Assembly (NCBI RefSeq): GCF_037404875.1
Contig: NZ_JBBELO010000024.1
Coordinates: 9,191-73,190, forward strand
Length of the DNA stretch: 64,000 nt
Origin: Orlajensenia sp037404875
GTDB lineage: Bacteria; Actinomycetota; Actinomycetes; Actinomycetales; Microbacteriaceae
Direction of reading: 5' to 3'
Of the stretch, positions 26,577 to 37,628 are shown in pieces (positions within the stretch are counted from its first letter, which is position 1; each line of letters opens with the position of its first letter). The position numbers and the translations under genes were made by a program. Under the pieces are notes generated by a model. The model had not been told where the DNA came from. It was given only the letters and a program-made list of their open reading frames with translations, and did no database searches.

Positions 26577-27404
26577 TCATCCGGAGAGCTGGGAGTACCC
26601 CCGTACGACCGCGGCCTCGACGATCTCGAGCGGCAATGCCGTGCGCTGCGAGGCGCGCTCAGCGACGTACTCGAGCGGCTCATGATGCTCGAAGCCGTCG
26701 CGGATGGTGTCGGCGACGATGCCGAGGGTCCCGGCCTGCGACCGGATGAAGGCAGCGTCCACGACGGCGCCGTGCCCCGGAACGACGACTGCCGCGTCGG
26801 CCAGGCGGAGTGCGAGGGAGTCGAGCACGGCGGGCCAGCTGAGCGGATAGGCGCCCGAGCCGTACATCGGCGGACCCGACTCCTCGACCACGTCTCCGAC
26901 GAACCAGACGCCGGCGTCGGGCACGTGCACGGCCAGGTCGGTGTCGGTGTGGCCCGGCGGCAGCGGGACGAGTTCGATGCTCCGACCGCCGAGGTCGATG
27001 CCCTGCTCCGCGTCCACCAGCTCCGTCGGCGCCGTGAGCACGACGTCGGTCCAGTCGTACTGTGGCGCACCCGACGGGTTCGCCGTCCATGCCTGCAACC
27101 GCGGGCGCTCGAACTGGTCGAAGTGGGCGGGGATGTTGGCGTGACCGTGGATTCTCGCCGTGGACGCGAACACCTGGTTGCCGAATGCGTGGTCGTAGTG
27201 AGCGTGCGTGTTGACGACATCCGTGACCGTCACCGAGAAGACGTCGGCGATCTCGGCCGCCAGTTCCCTTGCCTCACGCGGATTGCACCGGGTGTCGACG
27301 AGCAGCGCCCGACCCTCACCGCCCAGCACCAGGCCGATGGAGATGTCCAAGGGCTGGTAGCGCGCGACGAACACGCCTTCCGCGAGCTGCGTCCACTGTG
27401 CCAT
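26577..27404 (-). CDS. MBL-fold metallohydrolase
   Basis: 275 residues. The metal site is complete: NTHAHYDHAFGN gives His67, His69, Asp71 and His72, followed by GHTDTDLAVHVP and VVPGHGAVVD. No lactamase-specific feature is seen; a thioesterase/lactonase-like or general hydrolase is likely. ATG 27404 has AGGA 8 bases upstream; longer in-frame extensions lack support. It is divergent from ogt, with 109 bases between them. Confidence 0.9.
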   Translation of the reverse strand: MAQWTQLAEGVFVARYQPLDISIGLVLGGEGRALLVDTRCNPREARELAAEIADVFSVTVTDVVNTHAHYDHAFGNQVFASTARIHGHANIPAHFDQFERPRLQAWTANPSGAPQYDWTDVVLTAPTELVDAEQGIDLGGRSIELVPLPPGHTDTDLAVHVPDAGVWFVGDVVEESGPPMYGSGAYPLSWPAVLDSLALRLADAAVVVPGHGAVVDAAFIRSQAGTLGIVADTIRDGFEHHEPLEYVAERASQRTALPLEIVEAAVVRGYSQLSG

Positions 27405-27501
27405 GGCTTCGATCCTAGGCTCACCCCTCCTCCCCCGATGGTGCGGATGGGCACCGTGCACCCATGTCCGTTTTCCGCGAGCCATCGTCGCCGGCCGGGG
27501 T

Positions 27502-27507
27502 TAGATT
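27502..27507 (+). promoter_or_regulatory. Candidate -10 (TAGATT) of a leaderless ogt transcript
   Basis: TAGATT ends 6 bases before the ogt ATG and there is no Shine-Dalgarno sequence, a pattern of leaderless actinobacterial genes. No good -35 is seen. Confidence 0.45.
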
Positions 27508-27513
27508 CGACCT

Positions 27514-28071
27514 ATGAGAACCCCCGCCACCCTGACGACGGTGCCCCTGCACCTGCAACGCATGGAGAGCCCGATCGGGCGCATCGAGCTCACGAGCAAC
27601 GGCGAGCACATCACGTCGTTGAGCATGGAACGCGCCGGCGTGCTCCCGCACGACGGCGAGCCGGTGCAGTCCGACGCCGTGCTCGAGAAGGCGATCACAC
27701 AGCTCTCCGAGTACTTCGCCGGGGAACGCACCGAGTTCGACCTTCCCGTGCTGCTCGAGGGCACCGCGTTCCAGCGCGCCGTGTGGGAGCAGATCGCCGC
27801 GCTCTCCTGGGGTCAGTACACCTCGTACGGCGAGCTCGGCCTCGCCGTCGGCCGGCCGCACGCCGGACGCGCGATCGGCCGTGCCGTCGGAGCCAACCCG
27901 GTTCCCCTCATCGTGGGTTGTCATCGGGTGCTCTCCTCCAGTGGCCACATCACCGGCTACAGCGGTGGCGAGGGCATCCCGACGAAGGTCTGGCTGCTCG
28001 AGCACGAGTCGATCGCCCACAAGGGCGCCGCTCCGGCTCTGTTCGACCTCGACGCGGTGGCACTGCCGTGA
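27514..28071 (+). CDS. ogt: Methylated-DNA--protein-cysteine S-methyltransferase
   Basis: 185 residues. Suicide repair of O6-alkylguanine: the alkyl group is moved to the active-site Cys136. The DNA-binding helix (FQRAVWEQIAALSWGQYTSY, 86-105) and Asn-hinge (GRAVGANPVPLI) are typical. The active-site motif reads GCHRV instead of the near-invariant PCHRV (Gly135). Overlap with tag (GTGA) makes a two-gene alkylation-repair operon. Confidence 0.93.
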   Translation: MRTPATLTTVPLHLQRMESPIGRIELTSNGEHITSLSMERAGVLPHDGEPVQSDAVLEKAITQLSEYFAGERTEFDLPVLLEGTAFQRAVWEQIAALSWGQYTSYGELGLAVGRPHAGRAIGRAVGANPVPLIVGCHRVLSSSGHITGYSGGEGIPTKVWLLEHESIAHKGAAPALFDLDAVALP

Positions 28072-28694
28072 GCTTCGGCGCCTCTCCCGTGCCTGTCGTG
28101 CCGCCTGCGCTCGTGACGGGAGACGACGGCCGTGCCCGCTGCGCGTGGAGCGCCGGTGACGCCGAGTACCGCCGCTACCACGACGAGGAGTGGGGAACAC
28201 CCCTTCACGACGAGCGCCGCCTGTTCGAGAAGCTCTGCCTCGAAGGCTTCCAGGCCGGCCTGTCGTGGATCACCATCCTCCGCAAGCGGCCGGCCTTCCG
28301 GCAGGCCTTTCACGACTTCGATCCCGTCTCCGTCGCGGCGATGACGGATGCCGATGTCGAACGGCTGCTCGAGAACGCGGCGATCATCCGCCACCGTGGC
28401 AAGATCACCGCGACCATCTCGAATGCCCGGGCGATGCTCGACCTCGACGTCTCGCTCGATGCACTGCTGTGGGGCTTCGCGCCGAGCGCTGTGGAGCATC
28501 CGCGACCGCGGGAGTGGGCCGACATCCCGGCCGTCACGCCGGAGTCCACGGCGATGAGCAAGGAACTGCGGCGACGGGGGTTCCGGTTCGTCGGACCGAC
28601 GACGCTCTACGCTCTCATGCAGTCAACGGGAATGGTCGATGATCACCTCGCCGGCTGCTTCCGCGCCCAGCCCGACGACGCCGCCCGCGCCTGA
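28068..28694 (+). CDS. tag: DNA-3-methyladenine glycosylase I
   Basis: 208 residues. It excises 3-methyladenine from alkylated DNA. The Tag zinc ligands are present (Cys25 in RCAWSAGD, His38 in RYHDEEWG, His193 and Cys197 in DDHLAGCFRA), as is FEKLCLEGFQAGLSWITILRK, which forms the base pocket. GTG 28068 overlaps the ogt stop. The joint operon repairs complementary methylation lesions. Confidence 0.95.
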   Translation: MSFGASPVPVVPPALVTGDDGRARCAWSAGDAEYRRYHDEEWGTPLHDERRLFEKLCLEGFQAGLSWITILRKRPAFRQAFHDFDPVSVAAMTDADVERLLENAAIIRHRGKITATISNARAMLDLDVSLDALLWGFAPSAVEHPRPREWADIPAVTPESTAMSKELRRRGFRFVGPTTLYALMQSTGMVDDHLAGCFRAQPDDAARA

Positions 28695-28698
28695 GGCC

Positions 28699-28737
28699 CA
28701 GACGGCCTGAGACTCAGACGGCCTGAGACTCAGACGA
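28699..28737. repeat. 16-base tandem direct repeat between tag and yaaA
   Basis: CAGACGGCCTGAGACT occurs at 28699-28714 and 28715-28730 and again partly (CAGACGA) up to 28737. Each unit contains CTGAG-A-CTCAG. It fills the whole convergent gap and overlaps the yaaA stop codon; it may act as a weak terminator. Confidence 0.65.
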
Positions 28738-29479
28738 TGAGGGCCAGCTCCTCCGGCACCCCGGCGATCCTTTCCAGCCGCCAGCCCGAGAGCGCGGCCC
28801 AGTCGAGCAGTTCGTCGACGGATGCGACGTCGTGCTGCTCACGCACCAGGGCGCGGGTGAAGCGCCCCTTCGCCGCCTTGTTGAAGTGATTCAGGGCACG
28901 ACGGCGGCCATCCTCCCCCTCCGTCAGCACGCGCAGCCAGACCGAGTGCTCGCGCACCGGCGCCGGGCCGAGGTCGCGGTAGCCCTCGGAACGCAGGTCG
29001 AGGACGAGTCCCTCTTCCCGGTTCAGTTCGCGCGAGATCGCCGGAGACCAGTGCTTCTTGAGCGAGATGCCGGGGAGCCGGGAATCGTGGGAGAGCCGGT
29101 AGGCCGGGATGGGATCCAGTGCGGCCACGGGTCCGAACAGGGCGGAGTGCACGAGGAGGTGCTGGTGGGCGAATGCGCGTTCCGGCTCGGTGAGGCTCGC
29201 GGAGTCGAGGCCGTCGAAGAGCACGCCGGTGAACCGCTCGATCGCCGGCATCGTCGGCGAGAGGGTGAGCCGGCGATTCGCCTCGATCTCGCCGCGCTGG
29301 GTTGCGCCGAGCTTCAGCGCTACGGCGCTCGCCTCGGCATCGCGGGCGAGCCCGCGCAGTTCCCGAACGAGGGCGCGTCGCTGCGGCGCCAGCGCGGGAA
29401 ACGCGAGCGCCTTCACATCGAGGCGGTCACCTTCGCCCCCGGCCCGCTTGGTCTCGGAGGGCGGAAGAAGAATCCTCAC
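28730..29479 (-). CDS. yaaA: YaaA/UPF0246 family peroxide-stress protein
   Basis: 249 residues. Family signatures: ILLPPSETK at the N-terminus, AIERFTGVLFDGLD, and the C-terminal LNHFNKAAKGRFTRALV. E. coli YaaA lowers intracellular iron during H2O2 stress and binds DNA. GTG 29479 overlaps the upstream P-loop kinase stop (GTGA), so the two genes are coupled. Confidence 0.93.
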   Translation of the reverse strand: MRILLPPSETKRAGGEGDRLDVKALAFPALAPQRRALVRELRGLARDAEASAVALKLGATQRGEIEANRRLTLSPTMPAIERFTGVLFDGLDSASLTEPERAFAHQHLLVHSALFGPVAALDPIPAYRLSHDSRLPGISLKKHWSPAISRELNREEGLVLDLRSEGYRDLGPAPVREHSVWLRVLTEGEDGRRRALNHFNKAAKGRFTRALVREQHDVASVDELLDWAALSGWRLERIAGVPEELALIV

Positions 29480-30033
29480 CCGGCGATGAAGGCGATCGCG
29501 GCATCGACGTTGACGCCGAGCGATTCCACGGAGTCCACGGTCACGCGCGGCATCGCGGCGCTGTGGCCGATCCAGGGCTCGTAGCCCTCGAGGCTCTGCT
29601 CGACCGCACGCCAAGTGACCTCGTCGACGTGCGGAAGGTTGCGCACCCGCTTGGCGAGCCGCAGCTTGTGCACCTCTTCGTCGCTGCAGACCACTTCGAC
29701 GACCCGCAGCACGGCGCCCGCGCGGCCCGAGAGCTCGCGCCACTGCATCCGCGCCGGCTCGACGGCGTTCACGGCGTCGATGACGACCGACCGACCGGCG
29801 GCGAGAACGCTCTCGGCCATCTTCTCGGCCACGAGGTAGGCGGCGAGCCCCGTCGGCTGGTCGGCGTCGATGCCCGCAGAGAGGATCGCCGACTCGATCG
29901 GATCGACCGAGACGACGGTGGCTCCGATGCGGGCGGCGATGATCTCGGCGATGGTGGACTTGCCGGCTCCGGGAAGTCCGGCCATGACGACGAGGTAGGC
30001 GACGCTCAGGTCGCCGAACTGACGGTCCGACAC
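29476..30033 (-). CDS. Small P-loop kinase / AAA ATPase
   Basis: 185 residues. Walker A GLPGAGKST (about 19-27), a SVDPIESAIL segment, and a zeta-toxin/polynucleotide-kinase-like build (VVIDAVN as Walker B, RLAKR lid). Probably a small-molecule or nucleotide kinase of the AAA_33 type; the substrate is not readable. There is no antitoxin gene next to it, so a toxin role is not supported. GTG 30033 has GGGGGAAC upstream. Confidence 0.8.
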   Translation of the reverse strand: MSDRQFGDLSVAYLVVMAGLPGAGKSTIAEIIAARIGATVVSVDPIESAILSAGIDADQPTGLAAYLVAEKMAESVLAAGRSVVIDAVNAVEPARMQWRELSGRAGAVLRVVEVVCSDEEVHKLRLAKRVRNLPHVDEVTWRAVEQSLEGYEPWIGHSAAMPRVTVDSVESLGVNVDAAIAFIAG

Positions 30034-30055
30034 CGTTCCCCCTGGTACGCGTTCG

Positions 30056-30082
30056 GGCCGCCTGAGCCGGGCTCAGGCGGCC
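30056..30082 (-). terminator. Terminator of the atp operon
   Basis: GGCCGCCTGAG (30056-30066) pairs with CTCAGGCGGCC (30072-30082) around CCGGG, 10 bases after the atpC stop. A strong GC stem without U-tract. Confidence 0.75.
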
Positions 30083-30091
30083 GGACTGGAA

Positions 30092-30352
30092 TCAGGCCAG
30101 CGCGGCCTGGCGTGCGACGACCTGCACGGTGTTGTTCTCGACCGAGAGGAAGCCCTCGGCCGCGTCCGCGGTGATCTTCTCGCCGCCGGGCAGGGTGATG
30201 CGCACCTCGCCGCTGGCCAGGATCGCCAGGAGCGGCTCGTGCCCGGGCAGGATGCCGATCTCGCCTTCGACGGTGCGGGCGACGACCATGCTGGCCTCGC
30301 CCGACCACACCTGCTCGTCGGCCGAGACGACACTCACGGTGAGAGAGGCCAT
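30092..30352 (-). CDS. atpC: F1 ATP synthase epsilon subunit
   Basis: 86 residues, the beta-sandwich domain only (LTVSVVSADEQVWSGEASMV, GEIGILPGHEPLL). The C-terminal two-helix domain is absent, as is common for short actinobacterial epsilon subunits. It couples the gamma rotor with the c-ring. ATG 30352; 2 bases separate it from the atpD stop. Confidence 0.95.
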   Translation of the reverse strand: MASLTVSVVSADEQVWSGEASMVVARTVEGEIGILPGHEPLLAILASGEVRITLPGGEKITADAAEGFLSVENNTVQVVARQAALA

Positions 30353-30354
30353 GT

Positions 30355-31815
<1,461 letters not shown>

Positions 31816-31846
31816 GTGTCTCTTCCTTCTGGGTACGAATCTGTGA

Positions 31847-32746
31847 CTAGGAGGCGGAGGCGAGCGCGTCGGCTCCACCCACGATCTCGGAGATCTGCTG
31901 CGTGATCTCGGACTGGCGGGCCTCGTTGGCCAACCGCGTGTAATCCGTGATGAGTTTGTCGGCGTTGTCGGTGGCCGCCTTCATCGCCTTCTGCGTCGCC
32001 GCGTGCTTGGCGGCAGCGGACTGCAGCATCGCGTTGAAGATGCGGCTCTCGATGTAGACGGGCAGGAGGGCGTCGAGCACGGTCGCGACGTCGGGCTCGA
32101 ACTCGTAGAGCGGCAGCACGACGTTGCCCTCGGGCTCTTCCACGCCTTCGACGACCTCGAGGGGAAGCAGTCGCACGACCTGGGGCACCTGGCTGATCAT
32201 CGAGACGAAGCGGTTGTAGATTACGTGGATCTCATCGACCCCGCCGTCCTCCGCGTCGCGAAGGAAGGCCTCGAGCAGGGCGTCGCCGATCTCCTTCGCC
32301 GTGTCGATGTCGGGATTGTCGGTCCCGCCGATCCACTGGCGCTCCGACGCGCGGCGCCGGAACGAGAAGTAGCCGACGGCCTTGCGCCCGACGAGGAAGT
32401 AGACGACCTCCTTGCCCTGGCTGCGCAGCAGCTCGGCGAGCTGCTCGGCCTCGCGCAGCACCTGGGAGTTGAACGCGCCCGCGAGTCCGCGGTCGGAGGT
32501 GAAGATGAGAACGGCTGCCCGCTCGATCTTCTCGGGCTCGGTGGTCAGCACGTGCTCGACGTTCGAGTACGTGGCCACCGCCGAGACGGCGCGGGTGATC
32601 GCCCGTGAATACGGCGTCGACGCGGCGACGCGTGCCTGCGCCTTCTGGATGCGTGATGCGCTGATCAGCTCCATGGCACGGGTGATCTTCTTGGTCGTCT
32701 GGGCAGAGCGGATCTTCTGCCGGTAGACCCGAAGCTGGGCTCCCAT
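31847..32746 (-). CDS. atpG: F1 ATP synthase gamma subunit
   Basis: 299 residues. The N-terminal helix (MGAQLRVYRQKIRSAQTTKK) and C-terminal helix (SEITQQISEIVGGADAL) form the rotor coiled coil; SDRGLAGAFN is the conserved Rossmann-like segment. ATG 32746 follows an AGGAGAGAC site. Confidence 0.97.
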   Translation of the reverse strand: MGAQLRVYRQKIRSAQTTKKITRAMELISASRIQKAQARVAASTPYSRAITRAVSAVATYSNVEHVLTTEPEKIERAAVLIFTSDRGLAGAFNSQVLREAEQLAELLRSQGKEVVYFLVGRKAVGYFSFRRRASERQWIGGTDNPDIDTAKEIGDALLEAFLRDAEDGGVDEIHVIYNRFVSMISQVPQVVRLLPLEVVEGVEEPEGNVVLPLYEFEPDVATVLDALLPVYIESRIFNAMLQSAAAKHAATQKAMKAATDNADKLITDYTRLANEARQSEITQQISEIVGGADALASAS

Positions 32747-32787
32747 GTCTCTCCTGTGTTCTCGAGGCCGTCGATGTCGAGGCGCGC

Positions 32788-34425
<1,638 letters not shown>

Positions 34426-34481
34426 GATCTTCCCTTTTCTGTACGGGCTGTACAGGGTTGCTTTATCGATTCTGCCCGGCG

Positions 34482-35276
34482 TCAGCCGGCGAGCTGGAGG
34501 CGAAGGTCGCCGAGGCGCTTCGCGATGCTGCCGTCGATCACGTCATCGCCGACCTGCACGCGCAGGCCTCCGATGAGGGTGGGGTCGACGACCTGGTTGA
34601 TGCGGATATTGCGACGATACTTCGCCGTGAGGCTGCTGGCGAGACGTTGCACCTGGGCCTCGGGAAGAGGCACAGCCGACGTGACGACCGCGACACCGTA
34701 GCCGGCCTCGTCGGCGACGACGGATGCGGCGTGACGCAGCAGTTCGCCCATGCGGCGCCCGCGAGGCTGCTGCACGAGGTGAGCGAGGATCGCCAGGGTC
34801 TGCTCGGAGGCCCGGCCGCCGAGCAGCTTCTGCAGCAACGTGACCTTGCCCGCGTTGTCACCGAGCTTCGAGGAGAGCGCGAGCTCGAGTTCGGAGTTCT
34901 CGGAAACCGTGCGTGCGATCGAGAACAGCTCGTCGTCGACCGAGACCTCGGCCGGCGCCGAAGCGGCGATGACCCGGAGGCCGATCTCCTCGATGCCCAC
35001 GAGCACGTCGGCGGCACGCGACCAGCGCTGCCGGCCGATCTCCTGGAGCAACGCGAGCGCCGCCGGCGTGACGGTCGAGGAGAAGACCGCCGTGATCAGG
35101 CTCGCCTTGGTCTCGGGGTCCGCACCGGGATCGGCGATCGCGTGCGCGAGCTGCTGGGAGCCCCCGACGACGCGGCCGGCCCCGAGCAGTGCCTGGCCAC
35201 TCGCCAGGTCGCTCACGCCCTGCGCGAGCAGTGCTGAACGCACCGTCGCGAGGGCCTGGCTGGTCGCTGAACCCAT
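34482..35276 (-). CDS. atpH: F1 ATP synthase delta subunit
   Basis: 264 residues, longer than the 180-residue E. coli protein. It ends in the family motif (NQVVDPTLIGGLRVQVGDDVIDGS). It forms the peripheral stalk cap. It is a separate gene here, unlike the atpFH fusion of mycobacteria. ATG 35276, 5 bases after the atpF stop. Confidence 0.95.
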   Translation of the reverse strand: MGSATSQALATVRSALLAQGVSDLASGQALLGAGRVVGGSQQLAHAIADPGADPETKASLITAVFSSTVTPAALALLQEIGRQRWSRAADVLVGIEEIGLRVIAASAPAEVSVDDELFSIARTVSENSELELALSSKLGDNAGKVTLLQKLLGGRASEQTLAILAHLVQQPRGRRMGELLRHAASVVADEAGYGVAVVTSAVPLPEAQVQRLASSLTAKYRRNIRINQVVDPTLIGGLRVQVGDDVIDGSIAKRLGDLRLQLAG

Positions 35277-35281
35277 TGCGG

Positions 35282-35845
35282 CTACTTCTTTCCGCTCGAG
35301 GTGGTCTCGCCGGCCTCGAGTTCTGCGAGGAAGCGGTCCACGATGGCGGTGGCACGCTTGTCGTCGCTGAGGCTCTCGCCGATGACGCCGGAGGCCAGGT
35401 CGATGGCCAGCGTGCCGACCTCGCCGCGCAGCGACACGGCGGCCGCCTGGCGCTCGGCCTCGATCTGCGACTGAGCCGCCGCGGCGATACGAGCGGACTC
35501 GACGGTGGCGGCATCCTTCGCCTCTGCGACGATGCGCTTGCCGTCCTCACGAGCGGACTCGCGAATCTGGCCGGCCTCCGCGCGTGCGTCGGCGAGCTGA
35601 GCGGTGTACTCCTCGAGCGCGGCCTCGGCCTTTCGCTGGGCCTCGTCGGCCTTCGCGATGTTGCCCTCGATCGCCTCGCCACGCTCATCGAGCATCTTCT
35701 GCAGGCGCGGCAGTGCGTAGCGCCAGAAGAAGATCAGGATGATGACGAAGCACACGAACGACCAGAACAGGTCGTACACCTCGGGGAGCAGCGGGCTCGG
35801 AGCCTCTTCGGACTCGGCCGCGGCACTCAGCAGTGCGTGAAGCAC
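35282..35845 (-). CDS. atpF: F0 ATP synthase b subunit
   Basis: 187 residues. One N-terminal membrane helix (about 24-42, FWSFVCFVIILIFFWRYALP) and a long charged helix typical of the peripheral-stalk dimer. GTG start 35845 with GGAGGCAAC upstream. Confidence 0.95.
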   Translation of the reverse strand: MLHALLSAAAESEEAPSPLLPEVYDLFWSFVCFVIILIFFWRYALPRLQKMLDERGEAIEGNIAKADEAQRKAEAALEEYTAQLADARAEAGQIRESAREDGKRIVAEAKDAATVESARIAAAAQSQIEAERQAAAVSLRGEVGTLAIDLASGVIGESLSDDKRATAIVDRFLAELEAGETTSSGKK

Positions 35846-35875
35846 GTTGCCTCCTTGAATGGCGGGTTGCGCGGC

Positions 35876-36112
35876 TTAGAAGCCGAAGATGAAGCCGGTT
35901 GCGATGCCGACGAAGGCGAGCGCCTCGGTGAATGCGATGCCGATCCACATCAGCACCTGCAGGCGGCCGGCGAGCTCGGGCTGGCGAGCCACACCCTCGA
36001 TCGTCTTGCCGACGACGATGCCGACGCCGATGGCGGGGCCGATGGCGGCGAGGCCGTAGCCGACCGTCGCGATCGATCCGCTGATGTCCGCGAGAACGGT
36101 GGTTGCGTCCAC
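35876..36112 (-). CDS. atpE: F0 ATP synthase c subunit
   Basis: 78 residues, two membrane helices with polar loop (ARQPELAGRL). The ion-binding carboxylate is Glu63 in IAFTEALAFVG, in a proton-type environment. GTG start 36112 after AAAGGTAACAAC. Confidence 0.96.
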   Translation of the reverse strand: MDATTVLADISGSIATVGYGLAAIGPAIGVGIVVGKTIEGVARQPELAGRLQVLMWIGIAFTEALAFVGIATGFIFGF

Positions 36113-36165
36113 GTTGTTACCTTTCCTTGGGTGGTGTCCGGGCGGTGTGCCCGAGTCAGGGGGTT

Positions 36166-36963
36166 TTAGTGCTCTTCGGCCACGGCCAGCTGAATGTAGA
36201 CAGCGGTGAGCAGGGCGAAGACGTAGGCCTGGAGCACGGCGACGAGGATCTCGAAGAGCGTGAAGGCGAATCCGAAGGCGAAGCTTCCCACCGACAGCAC
36301 TGACCAGAAGCCGCCTGCGGTGAAGAGGAAGAACGAGGTCGCCGAGAAGAACAGCACGAGCAGCAGGTGGCCGACGATCATGTTCATGAGCAGTCGGAGC
36401 GTGAGCGTGACCGGCCGGATGATGAAGGTCGAGATGAACTCGATCGGAGTGACGATGAAGTACACCGGCCACGGCACGCCGGCCGGGAAGAGCGAGTTCT
36501 TGAAGAACTTGGCGGGGCTCTTCTTGATTCCGGCGTAGATGAACGTGATGTACGAGACGGCTGCCAGCACGAGCGGAACGCCGATGACGCTGGTTCCGGC
36601 GATGTTCAGGCCGGGAATGATGCCGGTGATGTTCATGAACAGCACCATGAAGAAGATCGTCGTGAGGATCGGCAGGAAGCGGCGGGCGTCCTTGCGGCCG
36701 AGCAGGTCTTCGGCGATGTTCACGCGGACGAGGTCCAGGCCCATCTCGACGAGGCTCTGGAAACGACCGGGAACGACCTTCATGCGGCGGGTGCCGAGCC
36801 AGAAGATGAGCAGCAGGGCGATCACGGCGACGAAGCGCACCAGCATGATGCGGTTGATCGCGAACGGGGTGCCCTCGAAGAGCACGATATCCGGGAAGAA
36901 CTCCAGGATCGAAGGAGCGTGGAAGCCGCCATCGTCGGTTGAGGTTTGAACCAGCAGGTTCAC
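36166..36963 (-). CDS. atpB: F0 ATP synthase a subunit
   Basis: 265 residues, five to six membrane helices. The essential arginine is in RPVTLTLRLLMNMIVGH, beside the c-ring. GTG 36963 is the start; its ribosome site is weak. It begins the atpBEFHAGDC order. Confidence 0.95.
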   Translation of the reverse strand: MNLLVQTSTDDGGFHAPSILEFFPDIVLFEGTPFAINRIMLVRFVAVIALLLIFWLGTRRMKVVPGRFQSLVEMGLDLVRVNIAEDLLGRKDARRFLPILTTIFFMVLFMNITGIIPGLNIAGTSVIGVPLVLAAVSYITFIYAGIKKSPAKFFKNSLFPAGVPWPVYFIVTPIEFISTFIIRPVTLTLRLLMNMIVGHLLLVLFFSATSFFLFTAGGFWSVLSVGSFAFGFAFTLFEILVAVLQAYVFALLTAVYIQLAVAEEH

Positions 36964-37088
36964 AGCGTTAGCTAGCAGCGCTATCTCCTGTTCGGGGCGT
37001 GGAGCATGCTCTCACGGCGACGAGCGAAACGGGATTCGGACCGATGCGTGCCGACACTGCGCGCGGACGATCCGGGGAAACTTCGACA

Positions 37089-37094
37089 ACTCTA
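37089..37094 (-). promoter_or_regulatory. Candidate extended -10 of the atp operon
   Basis: On the minus strand TGCTAGAGT reads as an extended -10 (TG-n-TAGAGT), about 125 bases before atpB, inside the 173-base gap after the AtpI-like gene. A weak -35 is present. Inferred. Confidence 0.4.
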
Positions 37095-37136
37095 GCAAGA
37101 GAACGCACGCCAACCGAATCAGAGGGCGCCGATACC

Positions 37137-37628
37137 TTATTCCTCGGTGTCAGTACGCGATCCGCCGGCACGGGAGCCGGGAAGCACAGCGTCGCTCGCG
37201 TACGGCATCCGGGAAGTCGTGACGACGATGACGTCGACGGCGAGGGATCCGATGACGCCTGCCACGACGCTGAGGAAGAGCACCATCGGCTGAATCCAGG
37301 GCGCGCCCCGCAGCACGAGCACGAGCACGACGAAGAGCACGAGCTTCAGCAGCCAGCCGCCCATCACGATGCCGAAGAACGCGCCGACGAACATATCCGA
37401 TCCCGCGAAGCGGTTGGCCAGCAGGATGCTGCCTGCCGTGATGCCCATGAAGATGACCGCCATGGCCGTACCCGCGAGGGCGCTGGCCACCCCGGACCAC
37501 CCGGCCACGAGGAAACCGACGACGCCCCCGACGACCATGATCACGAGCGCGAGAAGTGCGCTCCAGATGAGTGCGCGGCGCAGCAACGGATTCGAGGTCG
37601 GCGTCGGCGAGGCGGGGGCGGTGCTCAT
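37137..37628 (-). CDS. AtpI-like small membrane protein
   Basis: 163 residues with four membrane helices (about 17-37, 42-62, 73-100 and 108-130). It sits exactly where Rv1303-type atpI lies in mycobacteria, between wecA and atpB. AtpI proteins help assemble the c-ring. Sequence recognition is weak, so the call rests on position, size and topology. ATG 37628 overlaps the wecA stop (ATGA) and has GGAGACCC upstream. Confidence 0.75.
   Translation of the reverse strand: MSTAPASPTPTSNPLLRRALIWSALLALVIMVVGGVVGFLVAGWSGVASALAGTAMAVIFMGITAGSILLANRFAGSDMFVGAFFGIVMGGWLLKLVLFVVLVLVLRGAPWIQPMVLFLSVVAGVIGSLAVDVIVVTTSRMPYASDAVLPGSRAGGSRTDTEE

Noticed and set aside
29476..30033. Zeta-toxin of a toxin-antitoxin pair
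   Set aside because: The P-loop resembles zeta-like kinases, but the partner is yaaA, no antitoxin-like small gene is adjacent, and the protein is shorter than typical zeta toxins.
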